NCBI GenBank assembly: GCA_900618795.1
Contig: UYJD01000009.1
Coordinates: forward strand, 565,823 to 629,822
From: Cyanodermella asteris
Lineage: Eukaryota > Ascomycota > Lecanoromycetes > Ostropales > Stictidaceae
Reading direction: 5' to 3'
Length of the DNA: 64,000 nucleotides
Part shown: in pieces, positions 20,778-30,830 of the stretch
Layout: every line of letters begins with the position of its first letter
How positions within the stretch are numbered: position 1 is the first letter of the stretch
Made by a program: the position numbers and the translations under genes
The notes under the pieces: generated by a model
The model's input: only the letters and a program-made list of their open reading frames with translations
Databases searched by the model: none
Told to the model about the DNA's origin: nothing

Positions 20778-23185
20778 GACGGCAAGTGAAGATTGTCTGT
20801 AGGTAGAGCAGAGGTAGACGGTTCGTGTATGTGATATCAGTCTTTTATCACCCGTTTCCTGCCTCACGATGGTGAGCGACGTACTCGATCTGATTATGTT
20901 GAGGGTTCAACCTAGGATGGGATAGAAAGAGGAAAGAAGGAAGTGAAGAAGTGGACAGAGCTGACGCGAGCTATATATGTACACGATGGGGACCTACCAT
21001 CATCCATCTACCTTGTTCGAGCGCTGCCATCCTGCCGAAGTGGTTGCTTCACCTCAGCGGCCCCTACCCCTCCCAGCACCATCACCATTAGCTAACGTCG
21101 GGAACGTGTCCACTCTTCGCTTCATCTGATCGGGACCGCCATTATCGTTGAGAGTAGTGGCGGCTGTTGCGGTGACAGCACACAACATCTTGTGAGATTT
21201 ATTGATATCCACCTCCAACAGTACCATGATCTCTGTCTGCAAAGCGTGAAATGGCTTCGGAGAACATACTGCTTCGTTCCTCAATTGACGCTCCCACATA
21301 CTCATTCGGCCTTGGCATCGCCAGGCCTCACCGCATGTCGCCTCTGGGCCAGCTGAGCGGAGAAGTCTGTGTCGCCAGCTTTTCAGCCGCGGGTCGGTTT
21401 GCAGTGAAACAAGGACGTGATTCGCTTGAAAGGAGGATGATCTCAAACAAAGGGGCCAAGAAAAAGGGAGCCTGACTGGGCTGAGCAGGATGCCAGGAAA
21501 GAATCAGGGAAGTAGCACAGCATTGGGTCCAACCTACGTTGACCGTCAATACGAAAGCGTCGCGGCCAGGGTCGTTTCAGACGGAACGATCAACGTATAG
21601 CAGCAGCATCCGGCAACAAAGACCACATCATCGTCAGGGATTCTAAATCGCGCTGCAAAGACTTCGATCCAAAGAAGAAGTCATAGCGACAGCATGATAT
21701 CAATAACGACAATGCAGAGGCCCTCGAACGCGACCTCTTCTTATTCCCGTAGCACTTCGCCCCACATGTCAAAATCATACCAGAACCGTCTGGTCGAACG
21801 TGGAGTCATTGAGTACACTTTGTCTTGTCGCCGAAAGCTATAGTCATGTGTTTCTGTTTGCCCAAACGGCAGTGCCATTTCTGAGCAGGAGGCTTTGGCA
21901 AAGGCAGTGTGATTATCGAGTCAAGCGGAAAGGAACAGCTGATGCGAATACGCACAGGGCCCATGCGAGACCGATGTCGAGACCGCCGACTGTTGATTGT
22001 ACAGTCATGTGTGCTTGCGTCGCGACCGATTGACGCCCACCTTTTCCCATCTCGTTCCGATGGTCCAGGCTGCCTTCGAGGCTTGCTGATGTGATGCCAG
22101 CAGTCCGTGAAGTGCGGCAACCCGCCCATTTACGGCATCAGAAGGTCCAGCTGGATCGGGCTGCTTCAATCCGCTCGAGTAAGCGCTGTCCGGGAATGAT
22201 GGTAGGTTCCAAGAAGTGGCTCGTTTCCGGCCGAAACGCTGAACCCACCTCCGCTAAACGACCCACTGACGACCCCAGTCATAGTTTTTGTAGAACAATC
22301 ATCATAAGGCTGCACGCTCTTCACGTTACAATCATGAAATCATGGCAGAGGGTGTCTCGAACGCGTTGATGATACGTTTAACTTTAAGTCTGCGTCGGAA
22401 TGAAGTGAACTTGATGGCGAAAGGGTCGAGAAAAGTGAAAAGTACGCACTATATGTGTTGTCTACAACATCGCCATCTGCTACCTGTAGGTTCATTACGC
22501 GATTAGCAATAGGGACTTCAGCTAAACCTCCTTCGTCTCGTAGACCGCGACCTGCACTCAGAACCAAACAGAGGTTGAGCCATTCTGATACGCCTTGCAA
22601 CCAGATTTGGCGGCTCGTGTCTAGCACTGGAGGTACTATTTTACCCACGACACCTGTTGATAGCTTTTTAGCTACTTGTAATATAGCGGTGTCTCGTTAC
22701 TCGAGCGGGCCCCCGCTCCCATAGGCTTCACACTGATCTTGGGCGATTTCACATAATTTTGACGTCTCTGAAACAAACTAGGGATTCGACAGCAAGTTAA
22801 GGACGAAGGCGCTTCAGTCCATCACAGCTGATGGAAGTTCTGGCCGTTCCCGTAGCGCGACTGAGCGATGCAAGCGACTATGAGTGTGGACGAACATGGG
22901 TCCATGCGATTCGGTTGAGACGACCCCGTTGTATCAGATTGAAAACTTCCATTCTTTTCTTTTCTCGGAAACACCTCCGCACGTCCAGTTGCGAACAATC
23001 CAAAAGATCGACAGCGCCTTTCATCGTAGAGCCAAGCCAGTGCAGGTGAAGGCGGGAGACGTGGTTGTCGGAAAATGCCACAAATTGATTCAACCTATTT
23101 GTACACTCCTGACACAAAAGAAAAATGCTTCGCCATTCTAACCTCTTCGTGGTATGATTTAATGCCCGACCCCCGGTCTTTCTCT
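20778..23185. other. Intergenic region with second repeat copy
   Basis: 2.4 kb with no supported gene; all open frames are short and featureless. A TATATA motif near 20972 may belong to the secreted gene at 20777, though it lies about 195 bp upstream. The second copy of the palindromic repeat is at 22205-22249. Confidence 0.45.
22205..22249. repeat. Dispersed palindromic repeat, copy 2
   Basis: About 45 bp matching the copy at 19798-19841 at roughly 38 positions, including GGCCGAAACGCT and AACCC. The palindrome carries one extra base here (GTTTCCGGCCGAAAC). Confidence 0.5.
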
Positions 23186-23579
23186 TTATGCCTTCGCGGC
23201 CTCTGCACGCGCATCCTCCAACTTTTGGTAGTACTTGTCGCGGCGGCGAATGGAGGGAATGTGGAAGCCTGGAAGTTGTATCAGCACAGATTCGGTGGTT
23301 TTGCTTGTCGCGCGTCCGCGAGGGCATGGCTCCAGCCGGTTGTATAGCTTTTACGTACCGTACCACCACAGGTACCCGAATGATGTACCAAGACCGCCAG
23401 CAATGCTCAGGTCAAGGACCAGGCTTTTGCGCATCATCTGAGAAATGTGTTAGCCTTCCGTCTCATCTCGCTCGCTGCTGGATGGCTCCGATCTGCTTAA
23501 TGGCTTCAAATGCGAGCTCCGAAAGCAACGTATAGTTGGTGTTGAATGAACGTACCCCGGTGATGGGCTTGACAGGCAT
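23186..23579 (-). CDS. COX9: Cytochrome c oxidase subunit 9 (VIIa-type, three exons)
   Basis: Exons 23556-23579 (24 nt), 23359-23437 and 23186-23268, with introns of 118 and 90 nt (both with GTACGT donors). The spliced product is 61 aa, starting MPVKPITGMMRKSLVLDL. It has one membrane span (IAGGLGTSFGYLWWY) followed by YGFHIPSIRRRDKYYQKLE. The PITG start and WWYGFH after the helix match fungal Cox9, an inner-membrane subunit of complex IV with one transmembrane helix. No continuous frame shows the whole protein. All three phases close. It is head to head with the probable MIM2 gene across 343 bp. Confidence 0.93.
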
Positions 23580-23922
23580 GATGTCGACGGGCTCCTGACG
23601 ACGAGGGGAAATGGAAAAGTGGTTTCGGAAGCAGCTCTATGTGCGCTGCTCGTGTGGAAGAGGTGTGGTGGTCGGAAGAGAGGCGTTTGGAGCTTGGTCG
23701 ATTGTCGCATGAGGTTCTGGTTATGGTCGAACTGAAAGTGTCGGTGCTCGATGCTTGGCGGCGCTAGGCCGTATCGGGAACAACTTTCATGCAGCTCACC
23801 TCCATCGTGCGTGAAAGCGCATCATGAATTAACATTCAACCAACAACCAGACATGAAAACCTGAAATCAGCTCCGAGTATCATACAATCTTAGATTTCCA
23901 CGCAATTCTATTCAGTCGCATC
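23580..23922. promoter_or_regulatory. Bidirectional promoter between COX9 and the MIM2-like gene
   Basis: 343 bp between two start codons of genes whose products both act in mitochondria. No TATA box is clear. Confidence 0.5.
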
Positions 23923-24325
23923 ATGGACGAAACCCCGCCGGCGACCGTGCAGCCGATCGACCCAGATTCAGACCTTGAAAGCGTGGCCTCATTACCAGAG
24001 AGCGACACCAGCAGCGACATTGAGAGTGCGGACGGCTACAATGACGCCGAGCAAGAATGGCAAGAGTCGCTGAAGCAGCTCGAACTTGTCCTGACGATGG
24101 TCCTGATCCCGTATGTGGGCAAGTACTTCGGGCGGAAAGCTGCGTATTGGTGTGAGTACTTTCTGTTCTGGCCCGCTTGAGGGTTGTCTCTTGTCTAAGC
24201 GCTTGCTCACCCGTTCGCTAGCATTCGCAAAGTTCATGCGATGGAAGTATCCGGTGGATATAGTTGTCACAAACCCGGGCTTCTTCAAGGGCGCTGGCGC
24301 CGTTGGTGCAGCCATTAATTTGTGA
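23923..24325 (+). CDS. MIM2: Probable mitochondrial outer membrane import factor Mim2
   Basis: Exons 23923-24151 and 24222-24325, with a 70-nt intron (GTGAGT..CTAG). The product is 110 aa. The first 45 residues are acidic and disordered (DSDLESVASLPESDTSSDIES). Next come EWQESLKQLELVLTMVLIP and VGKYFGRKAAYWSFAKFMRW, a single membrane helix (about 53-70) followed by a basic aromatic segment. This pattern fits fungal Mim2, which with Mim1 inserts multi-span proteins into the outer mitochondrial membrane. The end GFFKGAGAVGAAINL is short and small-residue rich. The call rests on remembered pattern, not on an alignment. A different small tail-anchored protein is possible. Confidence 0.6.
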
Positions 24326-25534
24326 TGCCCTTTGTGCATGTTCCAGGTATGGTAATGGCGATTTAGGGATTCTGACGGGCTATTGACGTCTTTCGCAGCA
24401 TCTGATGGCGTCGAGCGGGTTTTGCATTCTGATCTGAGAACAAAGCTGGACGAATTGCGCTATGGCCCTGCAACCGGCTGAAATTGTACATACAACTTCT
24501 CTACTAGCTTGATTGACGATCTCACTCGAATTGCTTCAATCCACAGTTTTTCATCGCTGAGGAACGGTCTGACGAGCGTAATTTGGCACGAGGTTGGGCT
24601 TTCACGTCTAGCACTGTCCGAGATGTCCTTCATGAACCCGAACTCAGACCAACGGCATGACGAACTCTTGAGCAGCGTGCCTCGAAGGTCGGAGAAGTAA
24701 AGCGAGTTCCATTTGAGGCCGAATCATGGTCCCAATACTGGACACGATGCTGATTCCTGCCTTCTTTTGGTGCTCTGGCTGCCAAACTTCGCGTCTATGG
24801 TCTAACGTACTCTATGGCATCGGCATCTTCCGAGGCACGTCATCGTACGCCCAGATTTCGTCCCCGCAGCCCTTAGGTCAATCCCGGATACTTTAACCGA
24901 CCGGGCGCCATATTTCTAGCAGCTCGAGGCCGACCGGGTCATGGGGCAACGCTGGTATTGATGAGATGGCCACCTCTGAGAACACGGAACATCGAGCGAG
25001 TCGACCTGCTTGGATAACTCAGGCCTAAACGCGGCCTCTATCAGCAACCACATATTTTCGATTCTGAAGACTTTCCAAGACCTCATCTGCGCCTTTTGCT
25101 TCCTCCCTGTTGATCATGAGGTCTCACTGTTTCAAGGAATTTCGACGAGGCGGATATCGCGACTCGAGGTTTACGAGCTCGCTTTCCAAGTCCTCCCTTG
25201 TCTGCGTTCTGCTCACCGCCTACTCTCGGTAGTATAAAGCTCCATTGCGATTCGCTTCATGAATGGTGCATCGCCATTGTTGTCACCGCAGTTGTTGCCA
25301 AACCATCTTCTCCGAGTGTATGCCCTTGTGCTGCAGCCTGATCTTGTTGTTTTAAGGCATCACCTGAATCTGTTGTGTCTACGACAGATGACAAAGGTCG
25401 ACTATCTCCTTGTGTTTAGTATCACATCTTCTCGTTTGCTCGCCCTGAACTTCAGCTTTACTCCAGCAGCTACCCATCTTCTTAAACATCAACACCTTCT
25501 CACCACTTTCAACCCCCACACAGCCCTCAACAAC
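24326..25534. other. Intergenic, no gene supported
   Basis: 1.2 kb with only short frames. It ends in a CT/CA-rich leader before the secreted protein gene at 25535. A TATAAAG-like motif is at about 25233. Confidence 0.45.
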
Positions 25535-25939
25535 ATGCACACAGGCTTTCTCTTGTTCCTCATCTCTATACCCCAGCTCATTCAAGCACTGCCCAAAAGA
25601 TCTCCCTTTCATCGCGACGACCCAATTGACCTCATCATGTTCGAAGGCGAGAATTGCTCGGGAGACAGCATAACCATCACCCAGGCCGGCGAATTCAACA
25701 GCAGCGACTACAGGTCTTATGAATCCCACAAGATCAAAAGCGGCGGAGTCGTCATTTTCTACACAAGCAAAGACGGCAACCCTAGCGGGGACGAATGTGC
25801 CGTTCCGTTTCAGACGGCCATGCAGGTGGTATTGGTAGGGGTTGAGGTCGAGAGCGAGTACTCAAAGTGCGCCAATTTGGCGAAGGCTGCGCTGTGCGTC
25901 AAGTCGGGCAAGGCGCCGAAGAAAGACTCGAATCCCTGA
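25535..25939 (+). CDS. Small secreted protein, paralog A of a local pair
   Basis: Intronless, 134 aa from the ATG at 25535. The signal peptide is MHTGFLLFLISIPQLIQA, followed by LPKR, a possible Kex2 site that would trim a short propeptide. The mature part has four cysteines: ENCSGD, DECAVPF, SKCANL and ALCVKSG. It shares ITQAG-F, the spaced Ser/Tyr block, V-F-TSKDG-P, CAVP and LCVK with the protein at 26822-27295, so the two are diverged paralogs. The tail is basic (GKAPKKDSNP). No named family is recognised. The frame upstream of the ATG is open by chance and has no signal peptide. Confidence 0.75.
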   Translation: MHTGFLLFLISIPQLIQALPKRSPFHRDDPIDLIMFEGENCSGDSITITQAGEFNSSDYRSYESHKIKSGGVVIFYTSKDGNPSGDECAVPFQTAMQVVLVGVEVESEYSKCANLAKAALCVKSGKAPKKDSNP

Positions 25940-26704
25940 AGCCTTCACAATGAAAGAACGTCTGGTTGATCATCACAAGAGCTCGCCGGTTGAGATGGTG
26001 CCGAAGGACCGGCGTTGAACTGAACTATTATCATGCCAGCGCACTTTCGGACACGAATTCGCGTTCTGATTGATTAATCTCTCTTGCTTGAGTCCCGTAG
26101 ACTGTCCTAATACGAGACTGACTTTCTCCTAAATTGAGCGGAAGCACGTCACGGCAGCGTCTATCCTGAACGGAACTCTGAACATAGGAGATGGAGGTTT
26201 AGCAACTAGTCGCTGCGTAAGGGTTCTTCGCGGTGCGATCAGACGAAGTCAGTGGCCAAAAGTTACAATTCTTATTTTAGCAACTATCCCGCCGACCGAG
26301 AGATTCTGAGGCGGAGCTAGCCACCAAAAAGCGACCACTTCTGTATTATTCGAGACCTCGAGCGCCACATTTCTCCTTAGCTAAACGAGGTCTTCAATAT
26401 GGCCTCACGTTTGACTTGCACGACTTCTGGTTCCCGCCTAGCCGTGAGGTTCACCTAGTCCACGACCCGGCTCATCATATCTCTCTAGCTTAGTGCTTCT
26501 TGGGACGTGCGGCTTACCTTCAGAGCCTATTCCTGGTATCTACAATACTACCAGCTATACTTGCTACAACATAGCCTGTGTCTATGCTAAACCTCCAAAT
26601 GGTAGCTTGCAAGCATGGTCTCATGGCCGCCAGGACCTCGTGGTCGTTCACGGCCCTCAGAGACAGATCAAAACATCTATATGAGATGAGTATCGCTCCA
26701 ACAA
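25940..26704. other. Intergenic between the secreted paralogs
   Basis: 765 bp with no supported gene. Confidence 0.4.
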
Positions 26705-26821
26705 TTGTCTCGCATATCATCAGATCAGAGATCTTTTTCATATATTCCTCTCCTCTGTAGCTTAGTCAATCCACATTACACAAAAGTTTCGAGACCACCA
26801 CACTCAAGTCTTGCTATCACC

Positions 26822-27295
26822 ACGCAATCCACATTCGTCCTCAGCCTCGTCTCCCTTTCCTCCCTCACCCTCACCCTCGCCATCCTCAACACATCCCCCC
26901 TCCTCCTCCGCGACGCCTTCCCCAAGATAACAGTATACCCAGACGCCAACTGCGGATACTCGCACACCGACCACGACGAACAAGTAATCACACAGGCAGG
27001 CCCCTTCAAACTGAACAATGGCAAAACCAGCTATCAATCCTACTCCGTAGAGGGATTGGGCGCGAATGACGCCGTGTCCTTCTGGACAAGCAAAGATGGC
27101 CTCCCGACCAGCACTGACGAAGACTGTGCCGTCCCCGTGGGAGAGGTGACGGAGGTGCATTCGATCTGGGGGCCGGACGATCCGGCGCATTGCTTTAACC
27201 TGAATCTACCTACACTGTGCGTTAAGCTTGAGTTTCCTGGTCCTTTAGGGCCATCGGGTCGGTTTACGGGGCTCGGTGGCCAGCCGAGTCATTGA
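26822..27295 (+). CDS. Small secreted protein, paralog B, start unresolved
   Basis: The frame is open from about 26705 to TGA at 27293-27295 but has no in-frame ATG. The coding signal (a leader-like hydrophobic stretch TFVLSLVSLSSLTLTLAIL, then KITVYPDANCGYS) begins right after ACG at 26822, which sits in a start-like context (ATCACCACGCA). The mature part carries the four cysteines of paralog A (DANCG, EDCAVPV, AHCFNL, TLCVKL) plus ITQAGPF and VSFWTSKDG. Possible explanations are a near-cognate ACG start, an upstream exon spliced to an acceptor near 26760, or loss of the start codon. A TATA-like CATATATTCC lies near 26737, about 85 bp upstream, which fits a start near 26822. No family is recognised. 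Confidence 0.6.
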   Translation, partial: TQSTFVLSLVSLSSLTLTLAILNTSPLLLRDAFPKITVYPDANCGYSHTDHDEQVITQAGPFKLNNGKTSYQSYSVEGLGANDAVSFWTSKDGLPTSTDEDCAVPVGEVTEVHSIWGPDDPAHCFNLNLPTLCVKLEFPGPLGPSGRFTGLGGQPSH

Positions 27296-27581
27296 AATAA
27301 GGGTCCAGTTATCAAACATATTCTCTGTTCCGAGACTGACAGGTAAATATTGGCGCGTATACAGTCGGAGCTATCAATATAATTTCTGTTGATTTGTTCG
27401 TTGCGTGGGAAAGCTTATGCGGTGTGCATGCTTGGGTATTGTACATGGTCCAAATCCCAAGTCAGCGTGCACAGACGCCCATAGGACAGTCTCAAGTCCA
27501 CTATCGTAGGCCGAGATCCTCCCTATATCTACCAATGGCCCAGACGCCGCGTTCCAGGTACGTTGGGAATCAAAATAATGC

Positions 27582-30398
27582 TCAGATCTGCATGCCGCCC
27601 CTGGGTTGCGCCTTTGAAAATTGATATACCATGCCCAATACGCCGCCATCATCACCTTGTCCCTCATCAGTGCTCCCTTCATCACCGTCGACATTTCCAG
27701 CTTTGGTCGTCTTCCAGCTACCGCCAAGCTCACTCCGGTCCTGTCCATCGCTGGCTCGGCTGTCAGCGACGCCTTGTGCCACGACCGGTGTTGGCATGTT
27801 GTCCTCGTCTTCTTCACCAATCACGTCGTCCATGACGTGCCTGCTCTTTCGCAATTGGCTGTGCATGACACTTCGTTGAAGCGGACGATACATGCTTGTC
27901 GTGGGTTGGTGCTGTGGATCGAGAAGCATCGAGGTTGCGGGCGACGGGGCAACACCGCTAGCTGCGGCGAAGCGTGGTGTGCGTTGAGACGTTGCACCAA
28001 ATTCGCCGTGGCGGCTGGAAGAAGGCATGCGACGATCTATAGGAGTTGCGTCGGCCGTTTGAGATGTTACAAGCCCAGGGAAAGCGGGAGGGGGATGGAA
28101 GTGCTGTGCTTGGCGGCGCTGTGCTTGAGCCCGCTCGTGAGCGGCGCGAGCAAGGTTGCCTTTGCCGTCCGGGTTGATAACATAGGCGTCCATGAAGTTG
28201 AAGTAGCTTTGCATCATCTTGTTGTCTTTCGTGGAATAATAGTCGTCGCGATGGTCTCGTGGACCTGCTTGCTGTTTCGGGTCTTGCATCTGCTGACCCG
28301 ATTTTGGCTGTGCAAGATTTTCGCCGCCCTTCTGAAAGTCGAACACCGCAAATGAGCACACGTATCCAAGACCATCCACATGGACAGTAAACTCGCGCAG
28401 AAAGTCGATGATCTTGTCGGAGCAGTCGGGCAGACGGAACCAGAGGAGGTAGGGAGACAGCAAGATCCCCAACAGATCTTCGAGAAAGATTATTATTTTC
28501 ATCTTAAAAAGCTGCGCGAACTCTTGTCGAACCTCTTCGCTGTGAAGTTTGCCTTTCCACTGGGCCGGAAGGTAGTGTGTGTACTCGATTACTGTCTCCA
28601 TGGCATGCTCCGGGTCGAATACCAGGTTCTCTTCAGGTTCCATGCCTCGGGCCACGCCCCATATAGCAACAAAAATGCCCATGTAGAAGAACGCTGTTCG
28701 TCCTTCGGTGATCTCAAAACTCATGAAAGGGTCTCTATCCCAAAGTGAAGCCAGGAAGAGCACAGAAGCCAAAGCACCAGCCACAAGACCCACAAAGCGG
28801 GCGACCTGTACTGTTTTGTCTTTTGGGAACTGGTTGATGTAGCGAGTAGCGAAAGGGTCTGCCATCTTCATCCTCTTCTCGAACAGGTGAGGCACTTCGT
28901 TGAATTCTCTGAATTGCCACTGGGCGAGGGGTGTGAATTGACGTGTGCTGATCTCTCCAGGATTCCGCTGGTATTCGTTGAAATACCGAAAGAAGTACCT
29001 GAGCAAGTTGTAGGCCAACGTGAATGGTGCAGAGAAGATGAGCAGAACGGCATAAGCTCGGAACCTTGCTTTGAGCGTCTCGCTCAACTGTCTCCGTTGC
29101 GAGCTGCCAAGGAACTGCTTCTGTACCTGGCCATTCTTGTCAAAGACTAGATCCCACACTGCGCATTCTATATTCCACTCGAGCGTTCTTGAGAAGAACT
29201 GTCGATCGCCCAGATACGGAATAGAGATGTTGAAGTCTAAGATGTCCTTGTTGATCATGGCAATGAAGTAGTTATCACGCCTCATCAGACGGTTCGCAAT
29301 GTCGTGGGCATCCATTCTCTGTTTGGCTGCCACGTCCATGAATTCTCTCCGGGCTCTATCCATTTCCGCTGTCTCAGGGTTGAGATCTCGTAGCGCCATG
29401 AGCCGACCCACCACGAACTGCCAATTGACGGTCTGAATATCTCGTTCAGGAATTCCAAGAAGGTGGGTATAGAAGTTGTGCATGTGCCAAAGTCTCCTCA
29501 CATCAACCACGTTCGACACCAAGTGAGTGAACCACAGAAAGCTCGCGGCGGCGACGCCAAAGTATTTGAACGTGCTCATTCGTTGGGTGCAGCGCGGCAC
29601 CAAGATCTCTGACATGGTCTTACTAAGAGGAATGGCGCTGTAGTTTATGCAGGAGGTGAGAAACACACCGAAACCGACGACGAATGCGATCGTTAACATT
29701 TCGATGACCCGTGAGAGGATAATACTGTAGATGCCGTTTCCGCGTTTGTACTCATACACTTCCTTTATGAAGGCGTCGAGGTTCGAGATATTTGCCCATC
29801 GCCACAGCGCCTTCTCCTTCTCACTGGCCAGGATCAACGGACTGAAGGTGGCGGGCCTACCGGTATATGCGGGTCTGATACTTGGATCCCTCCGATGGAT
29901 ACTATCAGAGGGCTCATCCCAGGTTGAAGCCGCAGGCTGAGGAGGCATTTCTGTGAGGGGAGTTTGTTCAGGCTCTTGCGAGGGTCGGGGCGGTAGAGTC
30001 TTACGGAGCCGAGAGGGTGACAGTTCAGGAGAGTCATTTTCTTCCACAAGCAACGACATGGGGACATCATCGTTCGCTTCGTCGTCTTCAACCGCGACAA
30101 CTCTGCTCCTCAACCACCCTGGGCTCCTCGTGGCGGCTCGCGACGGCCTGGAGCCTTGGGATCGAACGTCTGTTGGCGACTCATCGCGGAAGACAGACTG
30201 ATTGTAGCCAAACTCCCTGTCCTCTTCTCTCATCTTCCCCCTTGCTACGCCCGCTCGGCTTGATCGGCCGTCGTGTGTTAAACCAGCTCTTTCTTCAACA
30301 TCAGACTCATCGGAGGCGTCATCGTTTCGGCGGAGAGTATCGTACACAGACGGGCTGTTGCTTTGTGGCAGGAAGCGGGAGAACATGTTGGAGGCCAT
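27582..30398 (-). CDS. ATG9: Autophagy-related lipid scramblase Atg9
   Basis: Intronless, 938 aa, ATG at 30396-30398. The first 190 residues are disordered and rich in S/R/D. The conserved core starts at KEKALWRWANISNLDAFIK, continues through VYEYKRGNGIY and holds about six hydrophobic segments, including VIEMLTIAFVVGFGVFLTS, YFGVAAASFLWFTHLVSNV and VARFVGLVAGALASVLFLA. Family blocks HNFYTHLLGIPERDIQTV and NYFIAMINKDILD are present. The long C-terminal tail is disordered and Gln/Ser-rich. Atg9 is the membrane protein of autophagy vesicles that scrambles lipids during autophagosome growth. Length and domain order agree with other filamentous fungi. Confidence 0.96.
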   Translation of the reverse strand: MASNMFSRFLPQSNSPSVYDTLRRNDDASDESDVEERAGLTHDGRSSRAGVARGKMREEDREFGYNQSVFRDESPTDVRSQGSRPSRAATRSPGWLRSRVVAVEDDEANDDVPMSLLVEENDSPELSPSRLRKTLPPRPSQEPEQTPLTEMPPQPAASTWDEPSDSIHRRDPSIRPAYTGRPATFSPLILASEKEKALWRWANISNLDAFIKEVYEYKRGNGIYSIILSRVIEMLTIAFVVGFGVFLTSCINYSAIPLSKTMSEILVPRCTQRMSTFKYFGVAAASFLWFTHLVSNVVDVRRLWHMHNFYTHLLGIPERDIQTVNWQFVVGRLMALRDLNPETAEMDRARREFMDVAAKQRMDAHDIANRLMRRDNYFIAMINKDILDFNISIPYLGDRQFFSRTLEWNIECAVWDLVFDKNGQVQKQFLGSSQRRQLSETLKARFRAYAVLLIFSAPFTLAYNLLRYFFRYFNEYQRNPGEISTRQFTPLAQWQFREFNEVPHLFEKRMKMADPFATRYINQFPKDKTVQVARFVGLVAGALASVLFLASLWDRDPFMSFEITEGRTAFFYMGIFVAIWGVARGMEPEENLVFDPEHAMETVIEYTHYLPAQWKGKLHSEEVRQEFAQLFKMKIIIFLEDLLGILLSPYLLWFRLPDCSDKIIDFLREFTVHVDGLGYVCSFAVFDFQKGGENLAQPKSGQQMQDPKQQAGPRDHRDDYYSTKDNKMMQSYFNFMDAYVINPDGKGNLARAAHERAQAQRRQAQHFHPPPAFPGLVTSQTADATPIDRRMPSSSRHGEFGATSQRTPRFAAASGVAPSPATSMLLDPQHQPTTSMYRPLQRSVMHSQLRKSRHVMDDVIGEEDEDNMPTPVVAQGVADSRASDGQDRSELGGSWKTTKAGNVDGDEGSTDEGQGDDGGVLGMVYQFSKAQPRGGMQI

Positions 30399-30830
30399 GA
30401 TGATGGAGGTTGTAGCACATGAGGCAGCTAAAGCAGGTCAAATGTGAGCTATGTGTGGTTCAGAGGCACATATTATGGCATGTAGGCGGCAAGATGGTGC
30501 CACCTGGGGCACCGAAGGTATTGTCAAAGGAGACAATACCTCAGTGACGATCTACACGTTGGCAGCTGCTGACGCGAAAGAGGAGTACCTGCTGGAGCGT
30601 GTGATCTGAACGCAGGCGCGTGAAGGAACGAAGCTACAGCACATGACGCACGATAATAATGCTAGTTCAAACGCCCTCGATCCGGCGTGGGCACGACCCG
30701 CCGCTTTGCGCGGGTATTTGAACCTCCGGTCCGAAGCGCACGTGACTTAGTCTAAGAAAGCGCCCTCGCTTTACAGCGAATATACGTTTTATTCTCTTAT
30801 AGACGAGCGCTCTATATCTAGAGGTATCGT
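30399..30830. other. ATG9 upstream region merging into repeat-rich DNA
   Basis: 432 bp. The ATG9-proximal part is ordinary promoter sequence. From about 30700 the sequence resembles degenerate repeat DNA, with GGTTCAAATAC on the minus strand near 30707-30717 resembling a tRNA B box but without the rest of a tRNA. Confidence 0.4.

Noticed and set aside
27621-28355. 244-codon plus-strand frame opposite ATG9
   Set aside because: It lies wholly antisense to a conserved, full-length Atg9 and shows no features of its own.
30700-30735. tRNA B-box-like GGTTCAAATAC on the minus strand
   Set aside because: The T-stem does not pair and no A box lies upstream; treated as repeat DNA.
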